NCBI RefSeq assembly: GCF_003255815.1
Contig: NC_037668.1
Span: forward strand, 68,068,463-68,132,462
Reading direction: 5' to 3'
Origin: Theropithecus gelada
Taxonomy: Eukaryota > Chordata > Mammalia > Primates > Cercopithecidae
Length of the DNA stretch: 64,000 nucleotides
Below, one piece after another: positions 33,855-45,099 of this stretch (position 1 is the first letter of the stretch; every line of letters starts with the position of its first letter). Under the pieces are notes generated by a model. It did not search any database. It was not told where the DNA came from and saw nothing but the letters and a program-made list of their open reading frames with translations. Position numbers and translations under genes: made by a program.

Positions 33855-34440
33855 ATTGATACATAATAGATATATATATTTTCATGATTATTTTGATACA
33901 TTCACATAATGTGTAATAACCAAATCATGATAATGGTATATCCATCACCTTAAACATTTATCTTTATGCTGGGAACATTTGAATTATTCTCTTCTACCTA
34001 TTTTGAGATATATGGTAGATTATTGTTTGCTATAGTCACTCAACTGATTTATTGAACACTAGGTCTTATTTCTTCTAACTGTATTTTTGTATTTTTGGGG
34101 TTTTTTGAGACAGGGTCTTGCTCTGTCACCCAGGCTGGAGTGCAGTGGTGTGATCTTGGCTCGTCGCAACCTCTGACTCCTGGATTCAAGCAATTCTTCT
34201 GCCTCAGCCTCCCCAGTAGCTGGGATTACAGACGTGCCACCATGCCCGGCTAATTTTTTGTATTATTAGTAGAGATGGGGTTTCACTACTATGTTGGCCA
34301 GTTACAAATATGTTGGCCAGGCTAGCTAACTATATTTTTGTACCCATTAATCAACCTCACTTCATCCTCCATCCCCCTACCCTTTCTGGCTTCTAGAACA
34401 CCGATTTACTCTCTCTTCATGAGATCCACCTTTTTTAAAC
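33855..34440 (-). repeat. L1 3'-UTR fragment (antisense), Alu-interrupted
   Basis: Starts with ttattgatacataatagata, the reverse of the L1 3' terminus, and continues through 'ggtatatccatcaccttaaa' to 'cttcatgagatccacc'. An antisense Alu sits inside. Confidence 0.75.
34091..34324 (-). mobile_element. Truncated AluS-type element (antisense)
   Basis: Ends early after 'gtttcactactatgttggcc', so its 5' head is missing. Flanks are taactgtatttttgt and taactatatttttgt. Confidence 0.85.
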
Positions 34441-34444
34441 TCAC

Positions 34445-34492
34445 TGACATTTGCAGCAACACAGATGGAATTGGAGATCATTATGTTAAAAC
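34445..34492 (+). repeat. Inverted L1 segment
   Basis: Reads tttgcagcaacacagatgga and ttggagatcattatgttaa in sense orientation, opposite to the neighbouring L1 piece. Confidence 0.55.
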
Positions 34493-34878
34493 AATTGGTT
34501 TCGCTTGCATTTTTGCAAGTTTACCAGATTAAAGTAGGCTGGCCTTGCAGCAGCAATACCAGGTACTGTGGAATCCAAGTACCCACCACTTAGGCTGACA
34601 GCCTTGGGCCTTCTTTCTTTGCCTGTGTAGTGGGGGCATATGCAAGCACAAGGGCAGGGTGGGGGTGTGTAGCAGAGAAAGGGAACAGGTGAGGGTTTAA
34701 AAAGTGCATTTTCAAGAAATATTTTAAGATCAATAAAGGAAGCTGCTTAAAATTTCATGTTTTCTAGAAGACTTTGAAATTGGGTCTAGGGTAAATTTCT
34801 TCTCTCTAATATTCAGTTCATTTTGGTTCTGGTATTTTAGGACCAGAACTCATATTCCTTTCCAAAAAGAAGCACTCT

Positions 34879-35178
34879 GGCTGAGCGTGGTGATTCACAC
34901 CTGTAATCCCAGCCCTTTGGGAGGCCAAGGCGAGTGGATCACCAGAGGTCTGGAGTTCGAGACCAGCCTGGCCAATGTGGCAAAACCCTGTCTCTATTAA
35001 AATATGAAAGTTAGCTGGGTGTGGTGGCATGTGCCGATAGTCCCAGCTACTCAGGAAGCTGAGGGAACAGAATTGCTTGAACCCAGGAGGCAGAGGTTGC
35101 AGTGAGCTAAAATCATACCACTGTACTCCAGCCTGGGTGACAGAGCGAGACTCTGTCTCAAAAAAATAAAATTAAAAT
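34879..35178 (+). mobile_element. AluS-type element
   Basis: Full-length. Flanks repeat aaaaagaagcactc. Confidence 0.92.
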
Positions 35179-35344
35179 AAAAAGAAGCACTCCGTGGTGT
35201 TGCACAGAGTGTAGGTATATATTACATATATGAATGAGTTAACTGGCCCATATCAGGAAGATGAATGGGAAGTGGGTTCTGGAAACCTCATTCGATACCA
35301 CGTCCTTATATATAGTCCTCAGTTATTGTCCCTCTGTGTTTTAG

Positions 35345-35480
35345 GCACTGTGAGGTGAATGCTATGGTACCCATTTTATAAATGAGGAAACTAAAGCTCA
35401 GTCTCTCAGAAGGTCACACAGGTAATCATTGAAGGAACTGCACTCAAACCTAAGTCCTTACTGGCAGCAAAGATTATACT
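35345..35480 (-). repeat. MIR element (antisense)
   Basis: ggtacccattttataaatga, ggaaactaaagctcagtctc and aaggtcacacaggtaa. Confidence 0.8.
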
Positions 35481-35496
35481 TTTAATAACTACAACT

Positions 35497-35803
35497 GGCA
35501 GAGCATGGTTGCTGACACCTATAATCCCAGTGCTTTGGGAGGCTGAGGTGAGAGGATTCCTTGAGGCCAGGAGTTCACAACCAGCCTAAGCAACATAGGG
35601 AGACCTTGTCTTCAAAAAAATTTGAAAATCAGCCAGGCATGGTGGTGCATGCCTGTAGTCCCAGCTACATGGGAGGCTGAGGTGGAAGAATCTCATGAGG
35701 CCAGGAGTTTGAGGTTACAGTGAGCCATGATCTTGCCTCTGCACTCCAGCCTGGGCAACAGAGTGAGAGACCCTGTCTGTAAAAAATAAAATGAAATAAA
35801 AGT
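35497..35803 (+). mobile_element. AluJ-type element
   Basis: Full-length diverged Alu. Flanks aataactacaa and aagtaactaca. Confidence 0.88.
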
Positions 35804-35809
35804 AACTAC

Positions 35810-36880
35810 ACCATTTCCCCATGTTTTCAGCCATATAAGTAACATTTGTCTCTTTTATTTTTCTTTTCTCTAGTTTCAGAATCTTTTGTGGAACATGTAG
35901 TTATTCACTAACAAATCTAGTGTCTCAAAACTAAAAGAGACTGAGTATCTGGGATATAACTATCCCTATATTCACTGGGAAAAGGTTTCAGAAGGGATGT
36001 CAGGTGGGGATCTGCAGGGGAGAAGAGGCTCTTCTCTGGCTTTTCATGAAAATACAGTTGCCTGTATTTCTGTACTGAGGCCTTGTCAGTGGCTTCAGAG
36101 TCACCCCAAGGCTCGAAGTCTTAGCCTTGCATTCCTCAGAAGCAAAACGACTTTAAGTACTCTGGAGTGGGAGCTGTGACAGTGGCTTAGATGATTGGGA
36201 ATTGCCTTTTCCCATCTTAAGGCCAGGAAGCACACAGTGTAACGTTTCACAGCTGACTTTCAATTTTTAATGAATGCGTTTGGCTTCTGACTTTGTTAGT
36301 AAACAAATACATTTTAACTGTCTTATGAGTTCTAGACTCTGGAATCTAGAGCAAAGAAAAAATGCTTTAAGAAACATGAAATATTAACTTGGTGCCATTT
36401 TAAATCTTATATAACTTAGATCTTATTGAAGTTCCTTTATGAAAACTGTAACCTAAAATGGATAGACAGCATGCTAAGAAACCCCATTTACATCAGTTTA
36501 GGGTTTTCATTTTGTGTTTGACGTGACACTCTCCCACCTGAAACAAGTGTGCAGATCGTTTTTGTGTTTATAAGATACATGGTAGACCAACTATGTAAAT
36601 CCATCTAGGAATGTGAAGGGACTAAATATCGTTTTAGAAGATAAATCTGAGCTTGTGATAACGATAAGGCATTGGGATAAAATTTCAGGCAGAGAGCACC
36701 ACCTGGTGGTAATAAGGAGAATGTGAGCGTTCTGTTGCAGTATTTGCCATAGTAAATAAGTGATATCTTTGTCAAAAAATTACATTCTTATTTGTAATAA
36801 TCATGTATTCAAATTTCTAAAACTAATTTTCTGCCACATGATTCTAGCATTCCTTCATTAAAACTGCTGTCAAAACCTTC
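35810..36880. other. Intron 1, low-repeat stretch with a CTCF-like site
   Basis: No Alu, and no exon that can be supported. The main point of interest is the motif at 36695-36709. Confidence 0.45.
36695..36709 (-). promoter_or_regulatory. Candidate CTCF-binding motif
   Basis: AGCACCACCTGGTGG matches the reverse-oriented CTCF core (RSYGCCMYCTRSTGG) at 14 of 15 positions. Binding is inferred, not shown. Confidence 0.5.
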
Positions 36881-36885
36881 AGGCT

Positions 36886-37180
36886 GGCCAGGCGCAGTGG
36901 CTCACACCTGTAATCCCAGCACTTTGGGAGGCTGAAGTGGAAGAAGTGTTTGAGGCCAGGAGTTAAAGACCAGCCTGGGCAACAAAGTGAGACCTTGTCT
37001 CTGCAGTAAATAAACATATTAGCCAGGCAGAATGGCACACGCCTATAGTCCCAGCTACTCCAGAGGCTGAGGCAGGAGGATTGCCTGAGCCCAGGAAGAC
37101 CAGGCTGCAGTGAGCTATGATGGTGCCACAGCACTCCCTGTCTGGGTGACAGCGAGACTGCCTCTAAAAATAAAAATTGA
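36886..37180 (+). mobile_element. AluJ-type element
   Basis: Full-length diverged Alu. Flanks aaaaccttcaggct and aaaacctgctggct. Confidence 0.88.
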
Positions 37181-37184
37181 AAAA

Positions 37185-37900
37185 CCTGCTGGCTAACCAA
37201 ATAATTGTCTGTGTCCTAAAGAACTGAAGTCTTGTACTCCTTGTCGTTCCAAGCGTAGGTCCTGTTTATCTCTATAGAAAATCGGTGTCTTTTCACCTCT
37301 TTATTGCATCCTCTAATTTTTATGTCACGCTTATTTTATGTGGTAAATTTCTGCCAAGTGGGATAATGGAGAAGGAAATATTTCTGAGTTTTCAGTAAGT
37401 TTTTGGCAGGTTTCATATGAGTCATTTTTTTTTCCTGGGTGAAAATTATGAAGAGGAGTGTGATAATTTTTCAGAGTGATTATTAGGATGAGTAAAGCTG
37501 GCAGGGGATGGGAGCTTCTGTAACAGTTTTGAATTAAAATTCATATTTGAGATTTCTTTTTTGTTGCTATAAGCATCTTTATTATTTGGCAATCTAGAAA
37601 TGAGATACTTCAGTAGTTGAGTAAAGTAGGGACATCAACCTAAGGGGAAAGGATCCTATTAAGTTAATGCGAATGCATATTTTATAGGCCTGGGGTTGGG
37701 GGGAGGATAAACACAGTTTCAATTACAGGTTGAGCCGTGGACAATCATGCCTTATCTGTCTTTCTTCCTGGTAGGAAAACCGAATATAGGCCACCACTAA
37801 AAAGTGGTGAATACAGGCCCATCACCACTAAAACGTCTCTTGGGAGAGGACTGTTTATATAAGGTGCTCAGCCAAATAGAATATGATATGGCTTTGCACT
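37185..37900. other. Intron 1, unassigned
   Basis: No recognised element. Confidence 0.4.
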
Positions 37901-37915
37901 CCTGGGATTTTTCTT

Positions 37916-38218
37916 TTTTTTTTTTTTTTTTTTTTTGAGACGGAGTCTCGCTCTGTCGCCCGAGCTGGAGTGCAGTGGCCGGATCTCAGCTCACTGCAAG
38001 CTCCGCCTCCCGGGTTCACGCCATTCTCCGGCCTCAGCCTCCCGAGTAGCTGGGACTACAGATGCCCGCCACCTCGCCCGGCTAGTTTTTTGTATTTCTT
38101 AATAGAGACGGGGTTTCACCATGTTAGCCAGGATGGTCTCGATCTCCTGACCTCGTGATCCTCCCGTCTCGGCCTCCCAAAGTGCTGGGATTACAGGCTT
38201 GAGCCACCGCGCCCGGCC
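37916..38218 (-). mobile_element. AluY of Old World monkey type (antisense)
   Basis: Near-consensus. Duplication ggatttttctt at 37905-37915 and 38219-38229. Confidence 0.94.
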
Positions 38219-38289
38219 GGATTTTTCTTAATATAAGTAACAGTCTTGTAACATCTGCGTTTCAACACTCATATTAGCAGACACTGTAA

Positions 38290-38570
38290 AAAAATTGTAC
38301 CATGCACAAATGCCCACATATTATATAATTCTGTTTGTATTAAATGTCCAGAATTGGCAATCCATAGAGATAAAAAGTAGATTCATAGTTGCCAGGGCTG
38401 GGAGGGAAGAGTTGGGAGAAAATGGGTAGTGCCTGCTAATGGGTTGGGATTTCTTTTGGAGTAATGAAAATGTTCTGGAATTAGATAATAGTAATCATTG
38501 CACAACTATGTGAATATACTAAAAACCACTGTATTGTACACTTAAAAATTTTAAACTAAAGAAAAGCTGA
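38290..38570. repeat. Old L1-like 3' fragment
   Basis: Text such as gaaaatgttctggaattaga, 'cacaactatgtgaatatact' and 'accactgtattgtacactta' is a common old LINE 3' motif. Confidence 0.5.
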
Positions 38571-38723
38571 CACGTGGAGGAATGAGTAGAGTCAATAAAC
38601 AGGTGGTTATGGTAAAAATTATTTCACTTACGTTCTAGCAGAAATGTCTGATAATCTAATATTGCAGTTTAGGCATTGAATGTTGTAATTTCTACTTTAT
38701 TGCCCTGTTCCTGACTTTCACAG

Positions 38724-38857
38724 GGCCGCGATGGGCCTCTTGGAACATTGGTGTGTTCATCTGCATTCGATGTGCTGGAATCCACAGGAATCTGGGGGTG
38801 CACATATCCAGGGTAAAGTCAGTTAACCTCGACCAGTGGACTCAAGAACAGATTCAG
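38724..38857 (+). CDS. SMAP2: SMAP2 coding exon 2
   Basis: Residues 35 (last two bases) to 79. It encodes the heart of the ArfGAP zinc finger: PRWASWNIGVFICIRCAGIH then RNLGVHISRVKSVNLDQW. Cys48 and Cys51 complete the zinc site and Arg56 is the catalytic arginine finger. The acceptor is ctttcacag|GG and the donor ATTCAG|gtactt. The frame runs cleanly from exon 1 (G|GG = Gly35). Confidence 0.97.
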
Positions 38858-39182
38858 GTACTTAGCCCAAGAGTGAGTCAGCTGCTCCCATATATTCATG
38901 TAAAAGGAATTCCAGATGAATTTCAGTCAAACCGGGCCCAAAGGCAAAGATAAAGGAAAATTTAGTTGTTAAACACTTATGTCAAATTCTTGTACCTTAA
39001 CAGAAATTTTTATTCTTTCTATTTAAGATACAAGTTATTCTACCTATATTTTACCTCCTTAAAACAGTCTATGATCTAGGACTCCATGGGTCCACAAAAG
39101 TATTAAGAGGGATCTTTGGGTGATTTTCTAAGACTCTTAGCACTTGCAGGTCTAAAATTTATAGTTTTGAATATTCACTTTT

Positions 39183-39480
39183 GGTCGGGCACGGTGGCTT
39201 AATCCCAGCACTTTGTAAGACCGAGGTGGGTGAATCGCCTGACTCCAGGAGTTCAAGACCAGCCTGGGCAACAGAGTGAGACACCTGTCTCTGCAAAATA
39301 CAGAATTAAAAAGTTAGCTGGGCCTGGTGGTATGTAACTGTAATCCCAGCAGTTTGGGAAGCTGAGGGGGGAGGATTGCTTGAGCCTCTGCAGAAGTGGA
39401 GGCTGCAGTTAGCCATGATCATGCCATTGCACTCTAGGCTTAGAAACAGAGTGAGACCCTGTCTCAAAAAAAAAAAAAAA
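39183..39480 (+). mobile_element. AluJ-type element
   Basis: Diverged Alu with a short deletion in the head. Flanks tcactttt on both sides. Confidence 0.88.
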
Positions 39481-39489
39481 TCACTTTTT

Positions 39490-40616
39490 AAAAAAACCTC
39501 CAAATCATAGACTTATGGAAATATTTTATTGCTAAAATGCATACATGAATCTTTTAGACATGGAAAATATTTTAATGGTACATAATATTAAAAAGATATC
39601 ATTTTTGTGAACTCATCTTTTCTGTGATTGTTAATATATCTTTAGACACATACAAACATGGAATTAGATGATAACATTTAAAATTTCAAAAATTTTAAAT
39701 AAATTTAAACATAATTAACCTTAAAAGTATATTAAATAAGACAATGTATATATTATATTTATTGTTATCATCTTAAAAAAACTGTAACAGCTGGAATGCA
39801 TACGTGAATCTTGCATGCTGTTAGCTTGGTGGGCTTGGAGTGAGACTCCTAAGTTAATGAGTCTGGCTGACCTAAGAGCTGTACCTTGATATAGCTTCAT
39901 TATTTTTTATTCTCTTCCTACATTGAAAAGCTTTAATTTTAATTATTTCTTTCTTGGGAGTAAAAGGGAAGCCCCCCCGCCCCCAAATCCAGTTGCTAAA
40001 GTTGGTAATGGAAAAAGAGGTTACTCTTAACGAGAAAATGGCTTTAGAAATTGCTTTAGACTGTATTTATAGTTGTATTAAAGGTCTAAAAAGGTGAGTT
40101 AGATTTTTCAGTTACACTTTACTCTGTCTTATGAAGGAAATTGTATGCCATGAAGATATTTGGGGATTTGGAGACTTAAAAAGCTCTTGGGATTTATCCC
40201 TCACAAGTGTTTAGGAGTCTACTTAAAAGCCTAATGGGAAACACATTTATTGGAATTGATTAATAGTATAAACTCAGAATGGTAACACTGATCATTGCCT
40301 GCCAAGTAGACATTTTAATTGGTAGCTGTGTATCTAAGACTGTCAAATGAGATCTTGATTTATTACTGAATTAAATGTATCTTGGTACACAGGTATTTCA
40401 GTAAAAGGAACCTATGGAGTAGGGGGAAAGACAGCTTGGGGCAAATGATTGGGAATTCCTAGTAAGGTAGAGAGAATCATGAATTGGAAATCAGAATCTT
40501 GGTTCTGACACTCTCTAGGTTGGTTCTTCAATTGTACAGTAGTGGAATTGGGTGAGAAGTTTTTCAGTTCTTTCTTGATCTGACATGCCATGTTTCTACA
40601 TTCTCTTTGGTCACAG
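39490..40616. other. Intron 2, AT-rich unassigned sequence
   Basis: Very AT-rich at 39500-39780. Holds two near-identical 23-bp copies of aatgcatacrtgaatctt text (39531-39553 and 39790-39812). No exon other than SMAP2 exon 3 at its end. Confidence 0.45.
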
Positions 40617-40702
40617 TGCATGCAAGAGATGGGAAATGGAAAGGCAAACCGACTTTATGAAGCCTATCTTCCTGAGACCTTTCGGCGACCTCAGATAGAC
40701 CC
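40617..40702 (+). CDS. SMAP2: SMAP2 coding exon 3
   Basis: Residues 80-107 plus two bases of Pro108 ([20 protein letters not shown] and onward to QIDP), the C-terminal half of the ArfGAP fold. Acceptor tcacag|TGC, donor GACCC|gtatct. Met81 lies at the second codon. It is the first in-frame AUG downstream of exon 1, so transcripts without exon 1 coding sequence could start there and would lack the zinc finger. Confidence 0.96.
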
Positions 40703-41194
40703 GTATCTTTTCTGGAGCAACTTAGAAGGCTGAGTGGTATTCTGATGTTTGGGGAGAGTCAAACAAGACTCCAGTCCTGTAATGTGACTGGGTCATCTCT
40801 ATGTGGATTAGTCAGTGTCCTTGCTTGTCCTCTGTCCTGCAGCCAAGATGCACAAAAAGCACATGTATTTGCGAATGCCAGAATTGTCATATGGTGTCAC
40901 TTGAAGAAGACTCACTCTGGAATTAAGACTGCCATGATTTCACTGTGTATTCTTCCATAAAGTTACATCTCCACTAGTTTATTTTGGACCTCTGAAACTA
41001 TTGTTTAATTAAAAATAGTAGTTTATTGTGCTCTGTTAACCCTGGCAGTCAGCAAAATGGCCATTCATTTTTATCATCTTTTTATGTCTTGGGTGAAAGA
41101 ATTAACTGTTGTTTACCAGTTTATCAATAACCAATAACTTTCTTCCACCATCTGTTCAACAGAGATAGCACCTAGGACACAAAACCAAATCCCC

Positions 41195-41397
41195 TAAAGG
41201 CAGTGCTTCTCAAAATGTGGTTTATAGATCATCTTGTTAAGGTTCTTTTTTTTTTTTTTGATGGATTCAGGTGGAACCTGTTAAACGCAGATCTGGGGCC
41301 TTGCAGAAGACCCACTGGTCAGAATTTGGCAGTGGGGCACAAGAGTTTATGTTTTCAAGGGGTACTTACGTGCCTTTGTTTGAGGCCTATTGACCTA
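41195..41397 (+). mobile_element. MER5-like hAT MITE
   Basis: Starts cagtgcttctcaaaatgtgg and contains gaacctgttaaacgcagatc and 'cagtggggcacaagagttta', the layout of MER5A/B elements. It is interrupted by a short T run. Confidence 0.65.
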
Positions 41398-41730
41398 AGT
41401 GCTTTAAAATAGACATTTGACTGCTTTACCTATATTCTAGAACAGCCACAGATGTATAGCCACCTCCAATGTCAATTTGTAGATTAATTCCACTTGCTGC
41501 TATCATTATGCTGAAGGAAAAGCATAGGAAGTAAGGATTCCCTGCTGTAACTGTGAAGGAAGCATTTTAAGGCTTTGGTCAGAGAAATTGCATATGAACA
41601 GGCAGGAGCCATGTGGGGAAACCAGGCAAGAGGGAAGGAGGAGAACAATGCTCCATGGAACACAATTGACCTTTTATCTTCTTACTGTTTGAGAGGCTTA
41701 TTTGATTCATCCTTAATAAGCTTTTTGCAG

Positions 41731-41809
41731 AGCTGTCGAAGGATTTATTCGAGACAAATATGAGAAGAAGAAATACATGGACCGAAGTCTGGACATCAAT
41801 GCCTTTAGG
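41731..41809 (+). CDS. SMAP2: SMAP2 coding exon 4
   Basis: Last base of Pro108 and residues 109-134 ([26 protein letters not shown]), the final helix of the ArfGAP domain. Acceptor ctttttgcag|A, donor TTTAGG|gttggt. Confidence 0.96.
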
Positions 41810-41935
41810 GTTGGTTATACATCTTTCAAGTTTTGTCCATAATAAGTAATTTGCTTATTAAATCAGGCCAGAGAACACTTTGAAGAACTGCTACCAAAAC
41901 ACTCCAAAACCATCTTTTAAAAAATGCAAAAGTAG

Positions 41936-42233
41936 ACCAAGTGTGGTGGCTCATCCCCTAATCCCATCACTTTGGGAGGCTGAACTGGGAGGATCACTTG
42001 AGCCTAGGAGTTTAAGAACAGCCTGGGCAACAAAGCAAGACCCCCATTTCTACAAAAAATTTAAAAATTAGCCAGGCATGGTGGTATACACACCTGTAGT
42101 AACCAGCTACTTGGGAGGCTGAGGTGGGAGGATCACGTGAGCCAGGGAGGTTGAGGCTGCAGTGAGCTATGATTGCACCACTTCACTCCCGCCTAGGCAA
42201 CGGAGTTTGACCCTGTCTCAAAATAAATATTTA
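41936..42233 (+). mobile_element. AluJ-type element
   Basis: Full-length diverged Alu in intron 4. Flanks gcaaaagta on both sides. Confidence 0.88.
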
Positions 42234-42559
42234 AGCAAAAGTAAAAAATGCCAGTTACTGAGTCAAGACCATGAGATATCATGAAAAAAACTTCTGCCTA
42301 TCAGTGAATTCTTTGCCTTAACCTGTAGTTAGAAGGTGTTACTGATGATTCCCAGTTTTGAATTATTTCTTGAGATGGACATGTTACATATAGTAGATCA
42401 AATAAAACAATATAAGTGTATATGTACTACACATATATCTATTGACATAGATATATACACACATATATACTTTTTTCCTGTAAATGAAATCAACAAAAGT
42501 AGGTGCAATTAAATCACCAGTTTCCTTCAGTTTGACCAATGTATATTTCCAGCATTACC

Positions 42560-43480
42560 TGCGGATAACCAGTGTGTTGGTGGACTGATTGCCAATGTGA
42601 CCCTTGTTTCTGAGAAGGGTTTCAGAGGGAGGCTGACTACCAGTTTCCAAGAACACATTCCACCCTAGGCATGTTGAGAATCTGCAATACAGTGTATGAT
42701 AACTAGAACAAATGTAACACACGGGGGACAGACAGCGACAGCATTGTTTCTGAAAGAGGAAAATATGCCTAACTAATGACAACTAATGGAGAACCAATAG
42801 ATATGACTATTTAGACCTTTAAATAACCTTTAACAAGATTCTACAGAAAATTCTCTTAGGAATAATTGGCTATTTCTCTAGTCACAGAATTATTGAGAGT
42901 AAGGGATTCTTCACTTCTAGCACAGGTCCTACCTATCTATTATCTATTCTAGTTATGTAATAATGATATCATAGACAGTGAAATCACTGTTTGCGTGGAG
43001 CTCTAAGCCCTTCTGGGTAATTAAAAGTTAAGCTAATTGGAATCCGCATCAGATTGATCTTATGAAGCTGTGTGAAAGGGGCATTTAACTGGTAGGTGAA
43101 TTTCAACACAGGGAAGTAAGTGTAAGGTAATACATATAGTTAGGTAAAAATGATTCCTTCTCAACTTTGTATGAAGGACTCTTATCTTGCAGTCATCTAG
43201 AAAAGGGACTTGTCAGTATCATATCTGTGCCAAGAAAGAATTAACCCAGTGTGCAGCTACAGCTTGGATGGCATCATCAAAAACAGTTTAGAACCCAAGC
43301 ACACACATTTCCTTTTATCTGTAGAAAACTGTGGTCTGTCTGCCCAGCTCTGTTCATTGTGCCTAAAGATATGAACTCAGATGAGGTCAGCCAAGGGTAT
43401 CTGAGATAATTCAGATGGTGAAGGAGTAGAGTTGTTATTTGTACACAGCTATTGTAGAAACAGCAGCTCTGCCCTCAGGG
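42560..43480 (+). repeat. Ancient CR1/L3-like LINE fragment
   Basis: At 43100-43140, after one frame slip, the text reads like FNTGK then CKVIHI, a signature of CR1/L2-class reverse-transcriptase C-terminal regions. It is followed by 'gggacttgtcagtatcat' (KDLG.I-like) and 'cagtgtgcagctacagct'. Heavily decayed. Confidence 0.45.
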
Positions 43481-43859
43481 TATTCATGATTACGATGCTG
43501 GTGTCCTGTACCCATGAAAGCAAGCCCGGTTACTGGATGTTTTTCTTAGGAAGGAAATAACCTCCCATTTACCAAAAAGCTATTTCAGAATTTGTTATTT
43601 AATGTACTTAGATTTTTTTCATATTCTTGTGAAGATTTTTATGCCAATAATTAATATTTGCTAAGTGAAGACAATTAATATCAAATGAAAAGAAACTGGC
43701 TTTGTTAAAAACTATTCTTTTTATAATGGACAGATAAAACATTTTTAACTTAAATGAAATGTCTGTATTAAAGACATACACTTCATATGAAAAAGCTGCA
43801 TGTATTGATTATAAGATTATTTTAGAGAAAATGAAAATTAAAGTGAAATATCCATGCAT

Positions 43860-44430
43860 ACTCTCACTATCTTTGCTAATAATTATCTTCTTGGTGTGTT
43901 CCTCTTTCTTTCTATATAGTTTCTTTTTGGAGGCATAATTATAATACAGTTACATAGACTTCTCCTGCCTTCATTCCACTTAACATATATTTCTATGTCG
44001 CTTATATGGTATTTATAATTTTTGATTGTTGCATCATCTTTCAGTGAGTAGCTAAATCACTGAAAGTAATAATTTATTTTACCACTTCCCCTCTGTGGCA
44101 TAAGTGTTGTTATTTAAGGTTTTTTTTAGCATAAATAATTCTGGGGTGAACTTCTTGGTGCATTTAACCTTTTTCATATTTTGGACTATTTTCGTAAGAT
44201 ACATTACAAGATATGGTATCATCTGGGTCAAAGGATTTCAACATTTGTCTCTTCCTAGTTTTGCCAATATACTTTCCAGAAGTTGTACCATTTGACTCTC
44301 TCTCCTCAGCATTGTATAAGAGTACTGGTTTCACTTCATCCCTACCAACATTATAGAAAGATCTTTCGCTCTGCATAAAGTGCATTTTAAATTGCATTTT
44401 TTATCACTGGCAAGACCAAACATGTTTTTC
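43860..44430. repeat. Old L1M-like 3' sequence
   Basis: Text such as cataaataattctggggtga and 'atctgggtcaaaggatttca' is common in old L1 3' ends. The family is not assigned. Confidence 0.4.
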
Positions 44431-45010
44431 ATATGTATGCTGTACTCTGTATTCTTAAGATTACTTTGTGGTTTTGTTTTACATTTAGATGTTTATTTGA
44501 CTTTAAAACTTAATTTTTGTTCTTCTAATCTGTAAACTTGAAATTAAGGTTTATTTTCTGACTGTTAAAAAAAGAAATGACTATTGAGAGGACCTATGAT
44601 TGAATTTATGATATCACAAAGGACATAAGCTGAGTAAGATGAACTTATTCACTAGTATACCAAGATGAGGGGAGACCTCTCAAAGCATGGGCAAATTAAA
44701 TTTGGGGCACAGATGGGTAGCATACTGGTAAAATGTTTTAGCATCTGTACATAGCCTCGACTGCAAATATCAAGAGTCATGAGTGGGTTAGGAGGGCGGG
44801 TGCCTAAGGTGTTTGGAAGACACATCGTACAGCATTGAGGCTAATGTGGAAGAGGTCAACTCTCATGCTCCACACCAAGACCCCGGCCCTCAAGCTTGCA
44901 TCAGAATCGGTAGGGATTTGGGCTGTCCTTTTTGGACACTTGGAATTATGATTTATCAAACTATTAGTCACCTAGGGCCCTGTGTTCTTTGTCTTGTTAA
45001 ATCATTATAG

Positions 45011-45097
45011 AAAGAAAAAGATGACAAGTGGAAAAGAGGGAGCGAACCAGTTCCAGAAAAAAAGTTGGAACCTGTTGTTTTCGAGAAGGTGAAAATG
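45011..45097 (+). CDS. SMAP2: SMAP2 coding exon 5
   Basis: Residues 135-163 ([29 protein letters not shown]), the lysine-rich linker following the ArfGAP domain. Acceptor cattatag|AAA, donor AAAATG|gtaagt, phase 0 at both ends, so skipping would keep frame. Confidence 0.96.
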
Positions 45098-45099
45098 GT

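Noticed and set aside
37883..38158. Long open frames across Alus (for example 91 codons here, 97 at 60761, 92 at 59193)
   Set aside because: Consensus Alu sequence translated in a fixed frame gives recurring ETESRSVAQAGVQW-type peptides. They are not genes.
38858..38953. Exon 2 reading through its donor to 38953
   Set aside because: The frame continues about 30 codons by chance. The CAG|gtactt donor and the clean phase match to exon 3 support splicing at 38857.
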